This document shows positions 17,772 through 26,364 of a stretch of DNA of 60,150 nucleotides, one piece after another. How positions within the stretch are numbered: the first letter of the stretch is position 1; each line of letters begins with the position of its first letter. This stretch comes from an uncultured Clostridia bacterium (GTDB lineage: Bacteria; Bacillota; Clostridia; Oscillospirales; CAG-272), in contig CALXUV010000016.1 of the NCBI GenBank assembly GCA_944391815.1, positions 1 through 60,150 of the forward strand, in the 5' to 3' direction. The position numbers were made by a program, and so were the translations under genes. Below the pieces are notes generated by a model. That model worked only from the letters and a program-made list of their open reading frames with translations. It did not search any database and was not told the DNA's origin.

Positions 17772-18773
17772 TTATATCTTACTGAACCTCACAAGGTGCG
17801 CTATTCCCGAAACCGCCAGTCCCTGTAAAACGCTTGACGGACTCATTAGCGCTCCGGTACCTATCAGCAAAATGTTTTTGATTTTCCCTTCGGCGAACTT
17901 TTTCATAACATAGCCTGCCGTAACCGACGCAGAACAGCCGCAGCCGGAGCCACCGCAGTGCAGATCCTGAACTTCGCTGTCATAAAGGAGAATTCCGCAG
18001 TCGGAAAAATTCTCACCCATACGAAGTCCTTGCGACAGCAGAAGCTCTCTGCAAATAGAATGTCCCTCCTGACCGAGATCGCCTGTCAGTATAAGATCAA
18101 AGTCATCGGGATGCATGCCGCTCTCGCTGAAATATCTGTGTATTGTCGAAGCCGCAGCCGGTGCCATTGCGGCGCCCATATTACTTTGATCAGTTATTCC
18201 TTTGTCTACTATTTTCCCCGGTAAAGCCTCGCTCAGAACAACTCCGGTTTCTCCGGAGCAGAGCCCGAGAATGAACGCACCCGAAGCCGTCGCCGTCCAC
18301 TGTGACGTGGGGGGCCGCTGACAACCGTAACCGAGCGGAAAACGGAATTGCCTTTCAGCCGCGCTGTTGTGAGAGGACGAAACCGACGCCGCCCTTTCAA
18401 AATAACCGCAGTTTACCGTCATTGCCGCCAGCATCAGTCCTTCCGCCGCTGTCGAACAGGCTCCGTAAAGCCCGAAAAACGGTACTCCGAATTCCGCAAG
18501 CCCGTAGGATGAACCGGTGCACTGATTCATCAGGTCTCCGGCAAAAACGGCATCGAGATCATCAGGAGTAAGACCTGATTTTTTCAGAGCAAAATTAAGC
18601 GCCAGTCTTTGCATTTCGCTTTCTGCCTGCTCAAAAGTCTTCTTTCCGAATCTGTCTGTCGGATCGGTCATATCAAAATATTTACCGAGATTACCTTTCG
18701 CCTCCGTGTCTCCTCCGACCGCAGACGAAGCTAAGATTTCAGGCTTATTCCCGAACTTTATAACACCTGCCAT
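17772..18773 (-). CDS. spoVAD: stage V sporulation protein AD
   Basis: 333 aa, full length for SpoVAD. It has a thiolase/KAS-like fold, with the Cys of GACSTAAE in the nucleophile-elbow position, SSHNSAAERQFRFP, and a C-terminal HCGGSGCGCSASV. In Bacillus SpoVAD is the soluble dipicolinate-binding subunit of the SpoVA complex at the spore inner membrane. It begins 8 bp after spoVAC in the conserved order AC-AD-AE, which strongly supports the assignment. Stop TAA. Confidence 0.96.
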   Translation of the reverse strand: MAGVIKFGNKPEILASSAVGGDTEAKGNLGKYFDMTDPTDRFGKKTFEQAESEMQRLALNFALKKSGLTPDDLDAVFAGDLMNQCTGSSYGLAEFGVPFFGLYGACSTAAEGLMLAAMTVNCGYFERAASVSSSHNSAAERQFRFPLGYGCQRPPTSQWTATASGAFILGLCSGETGVVLSEALPGKIVDKGITDQSNMGAAMAPAAASTIHRYFSESGMHPDDFDLILTGDLGQEGHSICRELLLSQGLRMGENFSDCGILLYDSEVQDLHCGGSGCGCSASVTAGYVMKKFAEGKIKNILLIGTGALMSPSSVLQGLAVSGIAHLVRFSKI

Positions 18774-18781
18774 TTTTCACC

Positions 18782-19231
18782 TCAGACTCCCATCAGCTTC
18801 ATCACGTAATAGTAAATGCCGTACACCACCGAAGAAAGAGTTCCGAACAGTATCACAGGTCCCGCAACGCTGAAAAGCTTCACTCCTATTCCGAGAACAA
18901 GTCCTTCGGCTTTATTATCAATCGCCGGCGAAACCACTGCATTTGCAAATCCGGTAATCGGAACAAGCGTACCTGCACCGGCGTGTCTTGCCACCGAATC
19001 ATATAGTCCGAGTCCTGTCATAACTACCGAAATCAGTATCAGAGTTACCGAAACCATTACCGGAGCAATTTCCTTATCCATGCCCACCGCAACATAAAGG
19101 TACTGCAACGCCTGACCGAAAGCACATATCGTCCCGCCTATGACAAACGCTTTTACCGTATCTTTTACCACCGGTGAAGGAAGCGCATGTCTTTTCACAT
19201 ATTTGCCGTATTCCTCATTTGTCAGATTCAT
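18782..19231 (-). CDS. spoVAC: stage V sporulation protein AC
   Basis: 149 aa with start at 19231, set by GGAGGA 6 nt upstream; the frame remains open to 19321 but that extension has no ribosome binding site. SpoVAC is the mechanosensitive membrane subunit of the dipicolinate channel. It shows the family N-terminus YGKYVKRHALPSPVVKDTVKAF in parts, GTICAFGQ, and AGAGTLVPITGFANAV in a second helix pair. First gene of the spoVAC-AD-AE operon; a forespore (sigma-G) promoter would be expected in 19232-19330, but I see only weak candidates. Confidence 0.95.
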   Translation of the reverse strand: MNLTNEEYGKYVKRHALPSPVVKDTVKAFVIGGTICAFGQALQYLYVAVGMDKEIAPVMVSVTLILISVVMTGLGLYDSVARHAGAGTLVPITGFANAVVSPAIDNKAEGLVLGIGVKLFSVAGPVILFGTLSSVVYGIYYYVMKLMGV

Positions 19232-19399
19232 ATCCATTCCTCCGCTTGACTTATACGCCGTTATTTTTCCCATAGGCAACAAGGATATACGTTTTTTAAC
19301 AATAAAAACGTAAAATTTCACGGAAACTCTTTTTATTCCGGCAAAAATGTGGTATAATAATGCTGTATCTGAACGAAATGATCAACGGAGAACATTCTG

Positions 19400-20446
19400 A
19401 TGAATATTTTTGTACTTCACTGCGGCGGGACTATCAGTTGCCGTCTTACGGAAGACGGTTACCTGACTCCCTCTTCCGATTTCAAGAACATTTTTTCCGA
19501 AACGGAAAAAGAATTCGGCAGCATCACTTTTTACCACAAAAAAACAAAGCTGTTCTTAAGCGAACATCTGTCAGGCGACAAGCTCGGTTCTATCACCGCT
19601 CAGATTTCGGAAGCATCTGAAAGCGGAAAATACGACGGGATAATAGTAACGCTCGGAAGCGATACCGTTGCTTACGCATCGGCTGCGATCGGTTATTTTC
19701 TCGGAAACATGTCAACACCTGTGGTAACCGTTTGCTCGGAGCTTCCAGCCGACGATCCCGGATCATCAGCTTCTTTGAATATCAGGGCAGCAACGGCTCT
19801 CATCGCATACGGAAAAGAAAAAGGTGTTTTTTCGGTTTACAGGAAAGACAACGAAACGGCAACAGTCCATCGTGCTACACGGCTTATGCGTCAGCAGAGT
19901 TACTTGGACATCATTTATTCCGCCGGAGAGGAATACGGGAAAATAGTGTTTTACTCTCCCGGTAAAGCCGAATTTGTAAAAAATCCGAGGTTCAGTGAAT
20001 CGGAATCCGGAGCTGTACTGAGGTGTAATAAATTCACGGTATTTTCGCCGGTTATGCACCTTACCGTCTCTCCGGGTATGATATATCCGCGCATTCCCTC
20101 TTCGGTAAAAGCGGTGATCCTCGGAACCTATCACTCCGGAACACTTGATACGCAAAGCAAAAAAACGGCAAAATTCGCAAAGTACTGCAAAAAAAAGAAA
20201 ATAACTGTTTTTACCGACTCCACTGGGACAGGCAGTGACTATCTGAGTACTAAAAAATACGGCGAACTCGGATTTTTCCGTCTGCCGCCGCTTGTTTCAC
20301 CGGCAGCTTTTTACGTAAAGCTTTGGATACTTCTTTGCAGAGACGACAAAGAGCTGATAAGGCAGGTTTACACTCCCTACGCCGGCGACATACCTTCTGA
20401 CGTATCCGGTAGTACGGATAAAGGCGGTGAGCAAAACGGACAGTGA
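19400..20446 (+). CDS. asparaginase family protein
   Basis: 348 aa, normal for bacterial asparaginases; hydrolyses L-Asn (or related amides) to Asp and ammonia. The first catalytic Thr is in HCGGTISC near the N-terminus, and the second cluster is in DGIIVTLGSDTVAYASAAIG. The C-terminal domain has the usual STGTG and GELG segments. No signal peptide, so cytosolic. GGAGA is 9 nt before ATG at 19400. Its 3' end overlaps the next gene by 20 bp. Substrate preference is not determined. Confidence 0.88.
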   Translation: MNIFVLHCGGTISCRLTEDGYLTPSSDFKNIFSETEKEFGSITFYHKKTKLFLSEHLSGDKLGSITAQISEASESGKYDGIIVTLGSDTVAYASAAIGYFLGNMSTPVVTVCSELPADDPGSSASLNIRAATALIAYGKEKGVFSVYRKDNETATVHRATRLMRQQSYLDIIYSAGEEYGKIVFYSPGKAEFVKNPRFSESESGAVLRCNKFTVFSPVMHLTVSPGMIYPRIPSSVKAVILGTYHSGTLDTQSKKTAKFAKYCKKKKITVFTDSTGTGSDYLSTKKYGELGFFRLPPLVSPAAFYVKLWILLCRDDKELIRQVYTPYAGDIPSDVSGSTDKGGEQNGQ

Positions 20447-21161
20447 ACTTTTCGGACTTTCCGTGCGAGCCGCATGTGTTCTTCCGCCAAGCCGCAGCAT
20501 CGGGACGGAAAACGAACATCGCCTCCATACAGCTTTGAAATATTACTTTCAACCCGACCCGGATTTTCACGAATTCCGGGTTGCGGGTTACATATGCGAC
20601 GCTTTTTCTAACGGCACGGTATATGAAATACAGACACAGTGTCTGTACAGACTGAGCAGAAAACTTGAAGCTATTCTTCCTGTTTATCCGGTTACCGTTG
20701 TTTATCCCGTGGTAACGGAAAAAACTGTTTTACTCACAGACGCCTCAGGAAACCTGCTTAAAAAATTCAGAAGCCCCGCAAAAAAAACCTTGATCCATCT
20801 CGCCGCAGAACTGTACGGCCTGAGAAAATTCCTTTTTTTACCCGGTCTGAAAATAAAGGCAGTTTCACTGACTGTAACCGAAATAAGAACAAAAAAAAAA
20901 AAAAATAAACGCAAAAAATTCGTAACGACAGATAAGATCCCGGAAAAACTGACTGAAATAACTGATTTTTCGGCACCCGACGACTACCGCCGTATAGTGC
21001 CGGATTCTCTTGGAGAAACCTTTACTTCAGAAGAGTTTTCAGTAGCCGCTGAAATTCCGAAAAGATTGGCTATTCCGGCTCTTAACGTTCTGAAACTCGC
21101 CGGAGTTGTAATAAAAACGGGAAAATCCGGCAGATTCGACCTTTACAAACGCTCGTACTGA
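20427..21161 (+). CDS. conserved protein with PD-(D/E)xK-like nuclease core (ExQ variant) and winged-helix C-terminus
   Basis: 244 aa if GTG at 20427 is used; a second in-frame GTG is at codon 13 and the ribosome binding site does not settle the choice. The N-terminal region has a pattern of endonuclease-like folds: E30 in NEHRLHTALKYY, D58 in GYICDAF, then E67-I-Q69 on the next strand, followed by LSRKLEAILPVYPVTVVYPV. The lysine of PD-(D/E)xK is replaced by Gln. The C-terminal 60 residues (FTSEEFSVAAEIPKRLAIPA, LKLAGVV) look like a winged helix. I recognise this as a conserved clostridial protein of unknown function. A 15-A tract lies inside the frame (codons about 155-160). It overlaps the asparaginase gene by 20 bp. 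Confidence 0.7.
   Translation: MSKTDSELFGLSVRAACVLPPSRSIGTENEHRLHTALKYYFQPDPDFHEFRVAGYICDAFSNGTVYEIQTQCLYRLSRKLEAILPVYPVTVVYPVVTEKTVLLTDASGNLLKKFRSPAKKTLIHLAAELYGLRKFLFLPGLKIKAVSLTVTEIRTKKKKNKRKKFVTTDKIPEKLTEITDFSAPDDYRRIVPDSLGETFTSEEFSVAAEIPKRLAIPALNVLKLAGVVIKTGKSGRFDLYKRSY
20891..20905 (+). repeat. 15-A homopolymer inside a coding region
   Basis: Encodes Lys codons in TKKKKN between the nuclease-like core and the winged helix. Long A-tracts invite polymerase slippage. Confidence 0.9.
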
Positions 21162-21769
21162 AATCAAGGTATCTCAAATTTACAAACGCCGCATTAAAAT
21201 CGCAATTTTCCATAAAGCCGTTTAAATCCACGGTTTAACCGGGTTTTCTCTTAAAAGTTCTTTCAATTACGGGGATTATATCCCATAAACGTTATTCAGT
21301 CCACACACAGAATAGCTCTTTTAAATTTGTAAATCTAACTTATGAAAACGTATTCCGTTACACAAAAAACTGAATTTGTTATACACCGTTTTTGAGTCTG
21401 TACAGCCCAACTTTTTCATAATCAGTTTTTACGTTACCACCCTGATTTTTTTAAATATCTGCAAATACACAAAAAAACGGAAAACACATTGCTTTACCGC
21501 AAACTGTTTTCCGTTTATTTTTTTGTTACGTAACATTGAAATTTCAAAAAGTTATTCATTTGGCAGATTTTCCGCCTGCTGAACTACTCTGAAAATAATT
21601 CCCGTTTATTCATTTCACGCAAATTTATTTTTTCCCGACAAACCCATTATATGTTCGGAAAATGCTGCCTTTACGGGCAAAAAGCAGACTGCAAAAATAA
21701 CTGCTTCTTCCGGGAATCCTACATTATGAGCAATGAATTCACTTCCGGACAAGTCCTGAGCAGCCGAAA
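21162..21769. other. convergent intergenic region
   Basis: About 610 bp of AT-rich sequence between converging genes. Contains the terminator at 21475-21523; no convincing ORF or RNA gene otherwise. Confidence 0.5.
21475..21523 (+). terminator. bidirectional intrinsic terminator
   Basis: Perfect 12-bp arms AAACGGAAAACA (21475-21486) and TGTTTTCCGTTT (21505-21516), followed by ATTTTTTT; the minus strand ends in a T-run too. Confidence 0.85.
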
Positions 21770-22573
21770 TTACTGTTTTTTCTTCTTCTGCGGGAGCCCT
21801 TCACAGATGTAGGAATCGAATTTATCTGCACATTTGCTCCATTCTTCGGAGGTCTTAACCGTCCATGCGAAAACAGGTGTGCCGAAAAGTTTCCTGCAAA
21901 GGAAAACCGATATCTTTCCCGCTTCCTTATGGTCGTATGCTATGAAGTCCGGTCTTGACACGAAATCAAACATAAGATTTTCAAGCATGAAATTCTTGGG
22001 AGTTATTTTTCCGTCTTTTGTCATACGCGTCGCAAGCTGTCCTCTGATTACCTCAGGTCTGCACTCTCTGAACCACTTGAGAACCAGCGGATTAAACGAC
22101 TCGATACAATACTCCCCGTTATATTCGTCGAGTATTTCAGCGGCAATCGGAGCTACGGATATGTCCTTTCCGGAAGCTTTGAGCTCAACAATAAGCGGAA
22201 CCTTTCCGTCTATAACATCAAGGGCTTCTTTAAGTGTAGGTATACCGTATTCTTTAAGTTCCTCTGCCGAAAGAGCCGCAACTCTTGCATTTTCACCGAA
22301 AAGCCTCATCAGATTTTCATCATGGAAAACCACTGCCACACCGTCTGCGCTTACCTGTACGTCAAGCTCTATTCCGTAGCGGTTCTCAACAGCTTTTCTG
22401 AATGCCGACAGGCTGTTTTCCACAATCCTACCGCCGAACATTCCGCGGTGTGCAAACACCTTTCCGCTGAATGAAGAAAGATCCGGTCTGTTTTTGATTC
22501 TCGGGGATATCGAAGCAAGATATGCTCCTGTAAGTCCTGCCACCGCCGTCAGCGCCATTATTCTCTTTTTCAT
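21770..22573 (-). CDS. glycerophosphodiester phosphodiesterase
   Basis: 267 aa. It cleaves glycerophosphodiesters to glycerol-3-phosphate and an alcohol. GDPD motifs are present: AHRG (H42, R43), EN (52-53), IELDVQ (E69, D71), FHD (H84, D85) and the metal-binding IVELK. The C-terminal substrate site has VFAWTVKT. An N-terminal hydrophobic segment (about 4-22) suggests a membrane anchor or signal, so it may act outside. GAGGATAGAGT precedes the ATG. It stands alone. It could recycle lipid or LTA breakdown products. Stop TAA. Confidence 0.93.
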   Translation of the reverse strand: MKKRIMALTAVAGLTGAYLASISPRIKNRPDLSSFSGKVFAHRGMFGGRIVENSLSAFRKAVENRYGIELDVQVSADGVAVVFHDENLMRLFGENARVAALSAEELKEYGIPTLKEALDVIDGKVPLIVELKASGKDISVAPIAAEILDEYNGEYCIESFNPLVLKWFRECRPEVIRGQLATRMTKDGKITPKNFMLENLMFDFVSRPDFIAYDHKEAGKISVFLCRKLFGTPVFAWTVKTSEEWSKCADKFDSYICEGLPQKKKKQ

Positions 22574-22937
22574 ACTCTATCCTCGCTTTCATCAGGATTT
22601 GAAAATTTAAGTAAAAGTAATCTTAAATGGAGATATCGCCGTTATATTATATCTTTTGCGGCTGATTATATACCGATGTTACATAAAGATCAGTCTTTTT
22701 TCCTTTGGGATTCCCGGCGTACTTCCTTACAATCACAACATTTTTGATAATTACCGTGAAACCCATAATCCGGTTTTTCAGTAAAATTTCTCGCAGTCGA
22801 ATTCTGCACAAGGCAGATACGCTGATATTTTGACGAACAGCATATTACTCAAAAGAATTACTGACAGTTCAAAGTTATATCAGTTTTTAAAATCATTCAA
22901 TGCTGACTGACGTTAAAACTCAAATTCAGTTTGGGTT
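22574..22937. other. intergenic region, nothing recognised
   Basis: About 360 bp between two co-oriented minus-strand genes. I see no ORF, RNA gene or clear terminator. Confidence 0.5.
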
Positions 22938-24227
22938 TCACTGCACGACCGCTGTATCTGCATCCGCTGCCGGTGAATCATCTTTTTTCGGTGAGACAGA
23001 ATCGCCGTGTTTTACGAACACCATAACAACAAGTGCTATCAGCAAAAACAGTGCCGCATATGGGAAGAGTATCAAAAATCCGGCGGACTCACTGAACAGA
23101 TCGAACAAAAATCCGGTAATAAGCGGAGTAGCTATCTGCGCCGCCATTGAAAATGTGTAATAAAGACCGGTGTATTTTCCGACATCCGCACCTCTGCTCA
23201 TCTCCACAACCATCGGGTAAGAATTGACGTTGATTGCAGCCCAGGAAACGCCGAGAAGCGAGCAAAGAATGTAAAGCCAGATTGTATCATGACGTATAAA
23301 GAATATGCCGACAGCTGTAAGAAGCAGTATCGCAAGACTTGCCAGAATTGTTTTTTTCCTTCCGAGCTTTACCGAAAGCATACCGAGCGGAACAAAGCTT
23401 GCCAAAGCAACTATACTTGAAATCAGCATAGGCTTTGAATACTGACCGTCACTGAGCCCCCAGATGCTCTGCGCATACCTGGTGTAGTTCGTTTCTATTG
23501 CGCTGTACGCCATATACCATAAAAATACGGCAATGAGCAAAAGAAACAAACTTCTTTTTACCGAACCCTTGATTTTTATACCCTTGCCGGTTCTTATCAG
23601 CTTTTCCTCTTCGGTTTCCTCCTTCGGCGGCATTACCGACACCCAATCGCTTTCTCTGACCCTGAAAACCATGACTCCCATACTGACAAGCATGAAAATC
23701 GCTGCAACAAGGAAAAGCATGGTGTAGTTGCTTTCCCCTCCGAGAAGTATTGTTATCGCCTGGATGAAAATCATTCCGATCGCGCCCATAAGATTAACAA
23801 CTGCATTGCCCTTTGAACGCAAAGGTTTAGGCGTGACGTCAGGCATGAGCGCAACCGCCGGAGAACGGTAAAAACTCATTGCGAGCAGAAGTCCGCCGAC
23901 GGAAATAAAAAATCCGACAAATGAACCCTTGATGTAGGAAAAAGGCATCAGAAGCATGAAAACGACAGACACTGAAATTCCCACAACTATAAACGGCATC
24001 CGCTTTCCGAGTCCGGTGTGCGTTTTGTCCGAGAGAGCGCCGAAAAACGGCAGAAGAAACAGTGCGAGAATGTTGTCAAGTGACATGATGATGTTGATAA
24101 GAAACTGATTATTACCAATCAGATTTTCAAGCATTAATGGAACTTCGTTGTTATAAAGTTGCCAGAAAGCCGAAATGGTCATAAAAGCAAGCCCGACCAA
24201 CGCTGTTTTTCTGTAATCAAGTTTCAT
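22938..24227 (-). CDS. MFS transporter, SLC45/sugar-cation symporter type
   Basis: 429 aa with about 12 membrane helices. Motifs DNILALFLLPFFGALSDKT and GLGKRMPFI after helix 2-3, and FYRSPAVALMPDVTPKPLRS in helix 4-5, are typical of the SLC45/sucrose-type or GPH-like branch of the major facilitator superfamily. This suggests proton- or sodium-coupled uptake of a sugar or glycoside, but no substrate can be read. The central cytosolic loop (about 195-225) is charged. GGAG lies upstream of the ATG. Not in an obvious operon. Confidence 0.85.
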   Translation of the reverse strand: MKLDYRKTALVGLAFMTISAFWQLYNNEVPLMLENLIGNNQFLINIIMSLDNILALFLLPFFGALSDKTHTGLGKRMPFIVVGISVSVVFMLLMPFSYIKGSFVGFFISVGGLLLAMSFYRSPAVALMPDVTPKPLRSKGNAVVNLMGAIGMIFIQAITILLGGESNYTMLFLVAAIFMLVSMGVMVFRVRESDWVSVMPPKEETEEEKLIRTGKGIKIKGSVKRSLFLLLIAVFLWYMAYSAIETNYTRYAQSIWGLSDGQYSKPMLISSIVALASFVPLGMLSVKLGRKKTILASLAILLLTAVGIFFIRHDTIWLYILCSLLGVSWAAINVNSYPMVVEMSRGADVGKYTGLYYTFSMAAQIATPLITGFLFDLFSESAGFLILFPYAALFLLIALVVMVFVKHGDSVSPKKDDSPAADADTAVVQ

Positions 24228-24608
24228 CCCGTTATCATCTCCGTGCCAAAAAACTACTTACAGTTTACCACATTAAAAAAACTTCTTTCAAGAAGAATTT
24301 GTAAACTATTGAAGAATTTTATATCACATAAGGATTTGTTTGTCAGAATGCCGTACCCGGGTCAAAACATTTCCCGGCTTTCATACAAGTTTTTCACCCG
24401 CAAGAAAAATCGGTTTTGGATTACGCTATTTCAAACACTTAAAACATTTTTTGCTTTTCTGTCCAGACTCAGTTTTATTTGATTCTTTTTTTACAAAAAA
24501 TTTTATTTTCGGACGCTTGGCTATTGATTTTTATACCCGTTTGTGTTATAATTATTTCGTATTTTCAGCGGGGATTTTCCGCAAAGCTATCACAGGAGGG
24601 TTGATATT
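24228..24608. other. divergent intergenic region upstream of nadE
   Basis: About 380 bp. Carries the nadE promoter (24524-24552) and otherwise nothing recognised. Confidence 0.5.
24524..24552 (+). promoter_or_regulatory. nadE promoter
   Basis: TTGATT (24524-24529), 17 bp, TATAAT (24547-24552), about 57 bp before the start codon. Confidence 0.75.
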
Positions 24609-25352
24609 ATGTTCAATGTTTCAAAAGTCACGGATGAACTTGTTTTCTGGATCAAAAACTGGTTCGAGGAAAACGGAAAAGACTGTAATGCCATCGTTGC
24701 TGTGTCAGGGGGAAAGGATTCAAGTATAGTTTCTGCTCTTTGCGTACGGGCTTTGGGAAAAGACAGAGTCATCGGGGTTCTGATGCCTAACGGCGTCCAA
24801 AGCGACATCAACGATTCCCTGAAACTGGTAAATCACCTCGGTATCAGATATTATACTCTTAACATCTCCGGCGCATACAACGCAGTGCTGAACGGTATGA
24901 GGGAACAAAACATAGAACCCAGCGAACAAACCGTTACAAACCTTCCTCCGAGGCTCAGGATGAGCACGGTTTATGCTCTTTCACAGACCTTCAACGGAAG
25001 AGTGGCAAACACCTGCAACCTTTCCGAAGATTACGTCGGATATGCCACACGTTACGGAGACGGGGCAGGCGATTTCAGTCCGCTTGCAAATCTTACTGTC
25101 GATGAGGTAAAAAAGATCGGGTTTTATCTCGGACTGCCGCGTGATCTGGTTGAAAAAGTACCGTCTGACGGACTCTGCGGAAAAACAGACGAAGACAAAC
25201 TCGGCTTTACTTACGCCGTGCTTGACAAATATATCCGCACCGGAGTCTGCGAAGATCCTGACACAAAATCAAGAATTGACCGCCTTAACAGAATCAACGC
25301 TTTTAAGTTAAAGCTAATCCCGTCGTTTGTGCCTGACAAAAACGACCTCTGA
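24609..25352 (+). CDS. nadE: NH3-dependent NAD+ synthetase
   Basis: 247 aa, the length of the short, ammonia-using form with no glutaminase domain. It amidates nicotinate adenine dinucleotide to NAD+ using ATP. The PP-loop SGGKDSS is at 33-39 (most NadE have SGGIDS), CNLSEDYVGYATRYGDGAGDF is the conserved metal/ATP segment in two parts, and PSDGLCGKTDEDKLGFTY closes the active site. AGGAGGG lies 8 nt before ATG. It has its own promoter and no operon partner. Confidence 0.95.
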   Translation: MFNVSKVTDELVFWIKNWFEENGKDCNAIVAVSGGKDSSIVSALCVRALGKDRVIGVLMPNGVQSDINDSLKLVNHLGIRYYTLNISGAYNAVLNGMREQNIEPSEQTVTNLPPRLRMSTVYALSQTFNGRVANTCNLSEDYVGYATRYGDGAGDFSPLANLTVDEVKKIGFYLGLPRDLVEKVPSDGLCGKTDEDKLGFTYAVLDKYIRTGVCEDPDTKSRIDRLNRINAFKLKLIPSFVPDKNDL

Positions 25353-25675
25353 GCTGTTCGATGCAACCCGCAACTCGTTTTTACGTTATAAACTAAGCAA
25401 CTTTGCCGTATGCTTACTATTACTTGGTACTGTGTCAAATCATTAGTTGCCACTGCACTGTAAGCAATTCAGAACTTCGGCAAAACGTCAAAGATCGCAC
25501 CCGCAAATCGTTAAAACTGATAAACTGTCATTTTACGCAACAAAATAGCAGTGAAATTTTTCACACGTTTTCCATGCAAAAAGTCGTATTGATTATTATT
25601 CAGGATAACAATTTCATTTGCTGTTTGGTCGGATTTTGCCTTATTGAAAACAAAAAGATATTTTGTTTTCAATAG

Positions 25676-25701
25676 ATAAGGTATAATATTTTTCGCAAAT
25701 T
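25676..25701. repeat. dispersed 26-bp repeat, copy 1
   Basis: GATAAGGTATAATATTTTTC followed by GCAAATT; matches 55531-55556 with two mismatches. Both copies stand next to AT-rich noncoding blocks. Confidence 0.6.
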
Positions 25702-25778
25702 CAAAAAAGAGCCCAAAAAGATAAGTAAATCATTTCTTACATGTCATTCTCAAATTTCAAATAATTAATCTGATATCA

Positions 25779-25818
25779 AAAACCCGGTCTTATCCTTTGT
25801 TAATAAGAACGGGTTTTT
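25779..25818 (+). terminator. intrinsic terminator
   Basis: AACCCG-GTCTTAT pairs with ATAAGAA-CGGGTT (one mismatch) and is followed by TTTTTATG. It is about 430 bp after nadE. Confidence 0.7.
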
Positions 25819-26032
25819 ATGTATAATAGGCTGAACCGGAAAATGACTTGCTCAATAACACCTACCGCTATTGATAATCAGGAAAATTATTATTGAAATT
25901 AAGTTATTTTTACATCAACATTTTTATTTTGAAATCTAAGAAGCTTTCTGAAATCTTTTTAAGAAAATTTTTGTTAAGACAAATATAGTTACCGGGCTGA
26001 AACGGTATTATATCAGAACAGATATTTTCATA

Positions 26033-26052
26033 AAAAACCCACGCTTCGGTTT
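26033..26052 (-). terminator. terminator-like hairpin ending the ABC exporter transcript
   Basis: On the minus strand AAACC-loop-GGGTTT is followed by TTT. It falls at the outer end of the last decayed repeat copy. Confidence 0.45.
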
Positions 26053-26364
26053 AATTAAAGAAGTGAGCCCCGGCGGAGTTCAATAGAGCATTACTGCCAC
26101 TCTGTATTTTTTGCAGAAAGAATACCTATCCCCCAAAAAAGTCACGCTTTGATTATCGATTTTATTATTGAGGTGAGTTTTGGCGGAGTTCAATAGAGCA
26201 GTACTTCCGCTCGGTATATTTTTGCAGAAAAAACACATATCCCGAAAACAAGTCACGCTTTGATTATCGATTTTATTATTGAAGTAAGTTTCGGCGGAGT
26301 TCCGTAAAGCAGTACTCCCACTCGGTAGATTTTTGCAGAAAGAACACCAATTCCGAAAACAGAT
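26040..26364. repeat. 110-111 bp tandem triplication of the ABC permease 3' end
   Basis: Copy anchors CACGCTT are at 26040, 26143 and 26254, and GGCGGAGTTC or GGCGGAGTTCC at 26072, 26182 and 26293, giving periods of 110 and 111 bp. The rightmost copy is the true 3' end of the permease gene, including its stop. The middle copy keeps the same frame for 37 codons with an internal TGA; the left copy has indels. Confidence 0.9.

Larger units (their letters stand above)
25353..26252. other. 900-bp intergenic region with hairpins and decayed gene-end copies
   Basis: Contains a perfect 13-bp hairpin ATTGAAAACAAAA / TTTTGTTTTCAAT (25643-25673), a 26-bp segment (25676-25701) nearly repeated at 55531-55556, a plus-strand terminator (25779-25818), a minus-strand terminator-like hairpin (26033-26052), and two decayed copies of the end of the following ABC permease gene. 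The ORF at 25403 is not credible. Confidence 0.65.

Noticed and set aside
19232-19321. N-terminal extension of SpoVAC
   Set aside because: The frame is open, but the GGAGGA site and normal family length support the start at 19231.
25403-25675. 90-aa ORF after nadE
   Set aside because: TTG start with no ribosome binding site, odd composition, and it runs into a terminator-like hairpin.
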